64,000 nucleotides of DNA, taken from JAKEFM01 sp035695825. GTDB lineage: Bacteria; Planctomycetota; UBA1135; JAKEFM01. Below the pieces are notes generated by a model, which was given only the letters and a program-made list of their open reading frames with translations, was not told the DNA's origin and ran no database searches. The stretch covers positions 186,001-250,000 of the forward strand of contig DASRRH010000022.1 in NCBI GenBank assembly GCA_035695825.1, written 5' to 3'. Below, piece after piece: positions 60,449 to 64,000 of this stretch (position 1 is its first letter; every line of letters begins with the position of its first letter). The position numbers and the translations under genes are program-made.

Positions 60449-60476
60449 TTGACCCGCCTCCGCGGTTCGCTACCCT
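60449..60476 (+). promoter_or_regulatory. Candidate promoter for cdd
   Basis: TTGACC (60449-60454), a 16-base spacer and TACCCT (60471-60476) resemble a sigma-70 promoter. It lies 54 bases before the cdd ATG, which has a GGAGGGGAT ribosome site. Confidence 0.4.
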
Positions 60477-60530
60477 CCGCGACGCCGTCGCCCCTCCCGC
60501 CCCCGGGGAGACCGGCGGCGGAGGGGATCC

Positions 60531-60938
60531 ATGGACGATCGCAACCTTCTCGCCGTCGCCGAGCAGGCCGCCGCGGTCGCCTACGCTCCCTATTCGGGCG
60601 CGAAGGTCGGGGCGACGCTCCTCGCGACCGACGGGCGCTTCTTCGTCGGGTGCAACGTCGAGAACGCCTCCTTCGGGCTGACGATCTGCGCGGAGCGCGC
60701 GGCCGTCTTCAAGGCCGTGGGGGAGGGGGCGCGGCGCTTCCGGCGGATGGCCATCTACGTGTACGCGGAGCGCCTCTTCCCCCCTTGCGGCGCCTGCCGC
60801 CAGGTGCTGCAGGAGTTCGCCCCCGAGGTGACCCTGATCGCGTCGTGCGCGAGCGGGGAGACGCGCGAGTGGAGGCTCGCCGATCTCCTCCCTCACCCCT
60901 TCACGAGCCCGAGCGTCGGTCCCGTCCGGAGGGGATGA
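60531..60938 (+). CDS. cdd: Cytidine deaminase
   Basis: Zinc enzyme of pyrimidine salvage (cytidine to uridine). The 135 residues are the homotetrameric form. Zinc and catalytic lines: AYAPYSGAKVGA, NASFGLTICAERAAVFKA with the catalytic Glu, and PPCGACRQVLQEF. It is convergent with the GH116 gene 14 bases later. Confidence 0.95.
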   Translation: MDDRNLLAVAEQAAAVAYAPYSGAKVGATLLATDGRFFVGCNVENASFGLTICAERAAVFKAVGEGARRFRRMAIYVYAERLFPPCGACRQVLQEFAPEVTLIASCASGETREWRLADLLPHPFTSPSVGPVRRG

Positions 60939-60952
60939 GCCGAGGGGAGGGA

Positions 60953-63900
60953 TCAGCCGCCGGAGGGGGGCTCGTCCCGGAAGCCGAGGTCGTCGAGGCC
61001 CTCTCCCTCGGGTCCGGCAAGCTCGAAGTAGAACCCCCAGTCTCCCTCCGCCTGCTCGGCCTTCACGAGGAGGCGAGTCCACCCTTCCTTCAGGCGGACG
61101 GGGATCCGCTCCTGACTGGGCGCCGCCTCGCCGTGGTCGTGCTTCTCGAAGACGAGGTCGTCGTCGAACCAGACCTTCGCTCCGTCGCCGCTGCCGAACT
61201 CGAGCAGGGCGTTCCGAGCGGAGGGAGAGAGGACCCAGCACACGGCGTAGGCGACCGCGCGGTTCGTGCGACCCAAGGTGTCCTCGAGGTCGACGAATCC
61301 CTCCCGCGCCCGTGCGGGCTTCCAGCCGACCTCCCCTCCGCGGCCGCGGTACCTCGAGGAGAGGTCGAGTTCGGCCTCGGGCTTGAGGGGGAGGGAGAGC
61401 CCCGCGTCCTCGGGGTTCTCGAAGGGGCCGACCGCGCGCCACCGGGTGAGAAACGCCCGGCCGACAGCGAAATGGCCCGACCGCAACGTCTCGACATCCC
61501 CGACGCGCAGGCGCGCGCGCCACTCAAGAGCGTACCGGTGGAGCGGGGAGGCCTCCTCCGGCGCCCCAAGAACGAAGGGGAGGAGGAGCGCCTCCCCGGG
61601 CTGGAGGTCCTCGACCTCGACGCTCCCGGGTGGGTCCATTCGGAAGCCGGGTGGCGCGGCGAGGGAGAACCAGCCGCTGGCCCTGCGCTCGGAATCGTTC
61701 CGGAGCACGATCTCGAGGGGGAGCGTCTGCCCCGGTTCGATCGAGTGGGCGGGCAGGAGCTCGACCCCGACGTCGTTCAGGGCCTCGAGCAGCGTCCGGT
61801 CCGAGCTCCCCTCCGATGCGCCGGCGAGCGCGGCGCGCGCCCGGGGGATGGCGCGGTCGACCGGGCCCCGGACCTCCGCGCGGAGCGACGCCCGACCGTC
61901 CGGCTCGAGGGGCGCGGAAGATCCCGCCGCGCGGTCGCCCGCCGCGGGCTCCGCGCTCGGCGCCGCCGCCGGCTCGAGCAGGAAATCGAGCCGGCCGGTC
62001 GCGTCCGCCGCAGCGAGGGCATCCTTCCAGGAGGGGACCGCGGAGAGGAGAGCCCTCCCTTCGGGGCCGAGCTCCCCCCCGGCCGCGGAGGGCGCCTCCT
62101 CGATCCGCCCGGCCATCCGGCGGAGCCGCGCGACCTCCGCGCCGGAGAAGAGACGGCCGGGGAGGGTGACGGGCACCCCCCCCTCGAGGTCTTCGCGGGT
62201 CGCGACCCCCAGCAGCGGCCGGAGGGACGCCGTCTCCCCGCTCCACCCGCGAATCCGGAGCCGGACGGTGTGATCCACCGTGGAGGGGTTGCGCAGGGAG
62301 AATCGCAGCGTCCGTTCTCCCCTCTCGATCCGATCGACGAGCAGGGGAGTCCCCACGTGACGGAGGGCGCCCGAGGCCGCGTCGATCTCGATCGTCCCAG
62401 CCGGGGGCGCGACATGCACCTCGAGGATCGTTCCCGGCTCGAGGATCGCGGGGCGCGCGAGCCGGAGGACGAGGCGGGAGCCCGAGCGTCGCTGGGCGGC
62501 CTCCTCGGGATGGCCGTCGAGGAGGACCCGTACGCTCGGCTCGGCCCCTCCCGCGAAGGGGGGTAGGTCGGTCTCGATGCGTTCGACCCGCAGGGGCTCG
62601 CCGGGGAATCGCCGGAGGATCTCGAACCGCATGCGGCGACCCGCCGACGCCCCGGGCGCTTCCGTCTCGAGCCGGGCCACGAAATTCGGTGCGAATAGGG
62701 GTATCCGCGCCGTCGTGCGGCCGTCCGGGAGGTTCGGCCGAAGCCGAATCGCGCCGTCGGGAAGGTCGAGGGCGAAGCCGGCGAGGGCGTAGAGGGCGAA
62801 CCAGGAGGCCGGGCTCGCCATGTGAGACCGGCCGCGCTTGGGCCGCCCGGACCGCGCGTCGAACTCGAGCGGCACGTCCCAGGGGCCCGAGGCCGTCCCG
62901 CGGACGGTCCGGTCGATCGCGTGGAGGATCTCGATTCCCTCGTTCGCCCGCCCGCGCGCGATCGCCAGCGAGGCGAGATAGGTCTCCGCGTGCGCGAGAC
63001 GGGCGTCCGGGCTCTCCCCCCACCCCCCGTCGGGCTCGACATCCGTCGGCGGCAGGTGCGGGGAGACGCGGCCGTTCAGCCGGAGCATGGAGTCGACGGC
63101 GCGGTCGAGGAGGGGCTCGGGGACGAGGGGATCCCAGTCGAGGAGGCTCGCGAACCACTCCCCGGCGAGCTGGTCCACGGAGCAGGCGTCGGACCGCTCG
63201 CCCGTCGCCGGGTCGAAGGCCTTCGAGAACCATCGCCCGTTCCAGAGCTCGCCGACCATCGACCGGCGCGCCTCCTCGAACCGGCTCGCGCACGACTTCT
63301 CGAGGGCGGAGTCCCCGACCGTGCGCCCGATCCACTCCCCGGCGCGGAGCGTGGCGAGGTAGACGCTCGCCTCGTAGGCGCTCGTGCCCGGAGGCCGCCC
63401 CGCTCCGGAGCCCCCCTCGGGGATCCCGTCCCCGTCCCGGTCGCGGGTCGCGAGCCACTCGAGGGCCCGCCGCACGTGAGGGAGCATCTCCTCGAGGAAA
63501 GAGCGGTCGCCCGTCCAGCGGTACGCCTTCTCAACCTGGAGGACGAAGGCGCACGTCCGGTCGGGCCGGGGCGCGACCCCTTCGTCGCCCCCGGCGGCCC
63601 CGAAGCCGTCGTGGATGTTTCCGCAGGACCGGGGGATCTCCCCGTCGGGGCGCTGTCCTCCCGCGAAGAGCCGGAGTTCCGCGCGCTCGAGCGCGGGGAA
63701 GAAGGAGAACGAGAGGGCGTGCGCGCAGAGGCGCTCCTCCATGGCCCCGAGCGCGCCCCCCCCGTCCTCCGGACTCTCGAGCGTCGCGAAAGCGCCGTCG
63801 GCGGTCCAGACCGTATTCGCGAAGAGAGTGCAGGCGTCGTTGCAGAGCTTGCGGACGAGCCAGGCCGGGAGGGTCGAGTCGAGGAGGAGGTCCTGCCACT

Positions 63901-64000
63901 CGCGCGTGGCGGCGAGCCACTCCCCGCGCCGGCGGAGCGCGGCGGCGGCGACGTCGGCGGCGGAGGCGTAGAGGAGGGTGTAGGCCGGAGGGTGGTCCCG
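60953..64000 (-). CDS. GH116-type (GBA2-like) glycoside hydrolase, truncated by the window end
   Basis: At least 1015 residues, with the N-terminus beyond position 64000. An ATG at 63742 is internal: the frame stays open to the edge and reads LLDSTLPAWLVRKLCNDA and ANTVWTADGAFATLES, which are GH116 lines. Then follow IPRSCGNIHDGFG, DRDGDGIPEGG, STSAYEASVYLA-type and SVDQLAGEWFASLLDWD lines of the GBA2/bile-acid beta-glucosidase catalytic barrel. After the barrel come about 500 more residues: beta-sandwich segments and, near the C-terminus, a PA14-like or galactose-binding-like region (FGSGDGAKVWFDDDLVFEKH, GWTRLLVKAEQAEGDWGFYFEL). The likely action is beta-glucoside or beta-xyloside hydrolysis on exported glycans; a signal peptide cannot be checked. 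Confidence 0.85.
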   Translation of the reverse strand, partial: RDHPPAYTLLYASAADVAAAALRRRGEWLAATREWQDLLLDSTLPAWLVRKLCNDACTLFANTVWTADGAFATLESPEDGGGALGAMEERLCAHALSFSFFPALERAELRLFAGGQRPDGEIPRSCGNIHDGFGAAGGDEGVAPRPDRTCAFVLQVEKAYRWTGDRSFLEEMLPHVRRALEWLATRDRDGDGIPEGGSGAGRPPGTSAYEASVYLATLRAGEWIGRTVGDSALEKSCASRFEEARRSMVGELWNGRWFSKAFDPATGERSDACSVDQLAGEWFASLLDWDPLVPEPLLDRAVDSMLRLNGRVSPHLPPTDVEPDGGWGESPDARLAHAETYLASLAIARGRANEGIEILHAIDRTVRGTASGPWDVPLEFDARSGRPKRGRSHMASPASWFALYALAGFALDLPDGAIRLRPNLPDGRTTARIPLFAPNFVARLETEAPGASAGRRMRFEILRRFPGEPLRVERIETDLPPFAGGAEPSVRVLLDGHPEEAAQRRSGSRLVLRLARPAILEPGTILEVHVAPPAGTIEIDAASGALRHVGTPLLVDRIERGERTLRFSLRNPSTVDHTVRLRIRGWSGETASLRPLLGVATREDLEGGVPVTLPGRLFSGAEVARLRRMAGRIEEAPSAAGGELGPEGRALLSAVPSWKDALAAADATGRLDFLLEPAAAPSAEPAAGDRAAGSSAPLEPDGRASLRAEVRGPVDRAIPRARAALAGASEGSSDRTLLEALNDVGVELLPAHSIEPGQTLPLEIVLRNDSERRASGWFSLAAPPGFRMDPPGSVEVEDLQPGEALLLPFVLGAPEEASPLHRYALEWRARLRVGDVETLRSGHFAVGRAFLTRWRAVGPFENPEDAGLSLPLKPEAELDLSSRYRGRGGEVGWKPARAREGFVDLEDTLGRTNRAVAYAVCWVLSPSARNALLEFGSGDGAKVWFDDDLVFEKHDHGEAAPSQERIPVRLKEGWTRLLVKAEQAEGDWGFYFELAGPEGEGLDDLGFRDEPPSGG

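Overview
Organism. The window is very GC-rich (about 70% by eye), densely coded, and carries no tRNA, rRNA, insertion sequence or CRISPR that I could recognise. Four otherwise unrelated exported proteins (choice-of-anchor B, BNR-repeat, CHRD and FG-GAP/VCBS types) end in the same kind of about 125-residue beta-rich module. From memory, that module is typical of large secreted proteins of Planctomycetota. A GH116 enzyme, a sulfatase-fold lipoprotein and a Trm112-like methyltransferase fit the same assignment. I infer an uncultured or deep-branching planctomycete; nothing in the window proves it.

Layout. (1) 0-8.5 kb, acyl-CoA and B12 block: a MeaB-type G-protein chaperone overlaps the large subunit of a split adenosylcobalamin-dependent acyl-CoA mutase. 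An exported choice-of-anchor B protein lies between this and the small B12-binding subunit. A HTH protein, an acyl-CoA dehydrogenase, an MBL-fold hydrolase and a BtuF-like protein follow. The mutase has Phe and Gln where methylmalonyl-CoA mutase has its substrate-selecting Tyr and Arg, so I read it as isobutyryl-CoA mutase-like. (2) 8.5-38.3 kb, a surface-glycan locus: six separate GT4 or GT2 glycosyltransferases, a GT-C-like membrane transferase, and a 1506-residue protein joining a SPASM-like Cys4 segment, a cysteine-less radical-SAM-like region, a GT2 domain, a coiled coil and a GT4 domain. Also here are three SAM methyltransferases, a carbamoyltransferase/SxtJ/DUF5989 trio, an SGNH hydrolase, an adenosylhomocysteinase-fold protein of unknown role and a sulfatase-fold lipoprotein. 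(3) 38.3-64 kb, mostly housekeeping: clpB, universal stress protein, pdxJ, rsmD, nagA, manA, an RsuA-family pseudouridine synthase, a double-domain M16 peptidase, groEL-groES, a lone receiver domain, a zinc ribbon with an acidic tail, cdd and a GH116 gene cut by the window end. Three more of the large exported proteins lie among these genes.

How the genes work together. Many pairs overlap by ATGA, GTGA or TTGA, which marks translationally coupled operons: meaB-mutase, acyl-CoA dehydrogenase-MBL, the 8.5-13.5 kb glycosyltransferase run, pdxJ-usp, rsmD-nagA and manA-pseudouridine synthase-M16. The glycan locus plausibly builds, methylates and carbamoylates a surface polysaccharide; nagA and manA concern amino-sugar and mannose phosphates.

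Regulation. Three gene starts without a Shine-Dalgarno sequence (19547, 26844, 29939) each have a TATNCT hexamer exactly 10 bases before a GTG. Two others (5185, 23277) have similar hexamers 8-9 bases before an ATG. This suggests leaderless or very-short-leader transcription. Good intrinsic terminators lie at 48047-48082 (+) and 57460-57481 (-).
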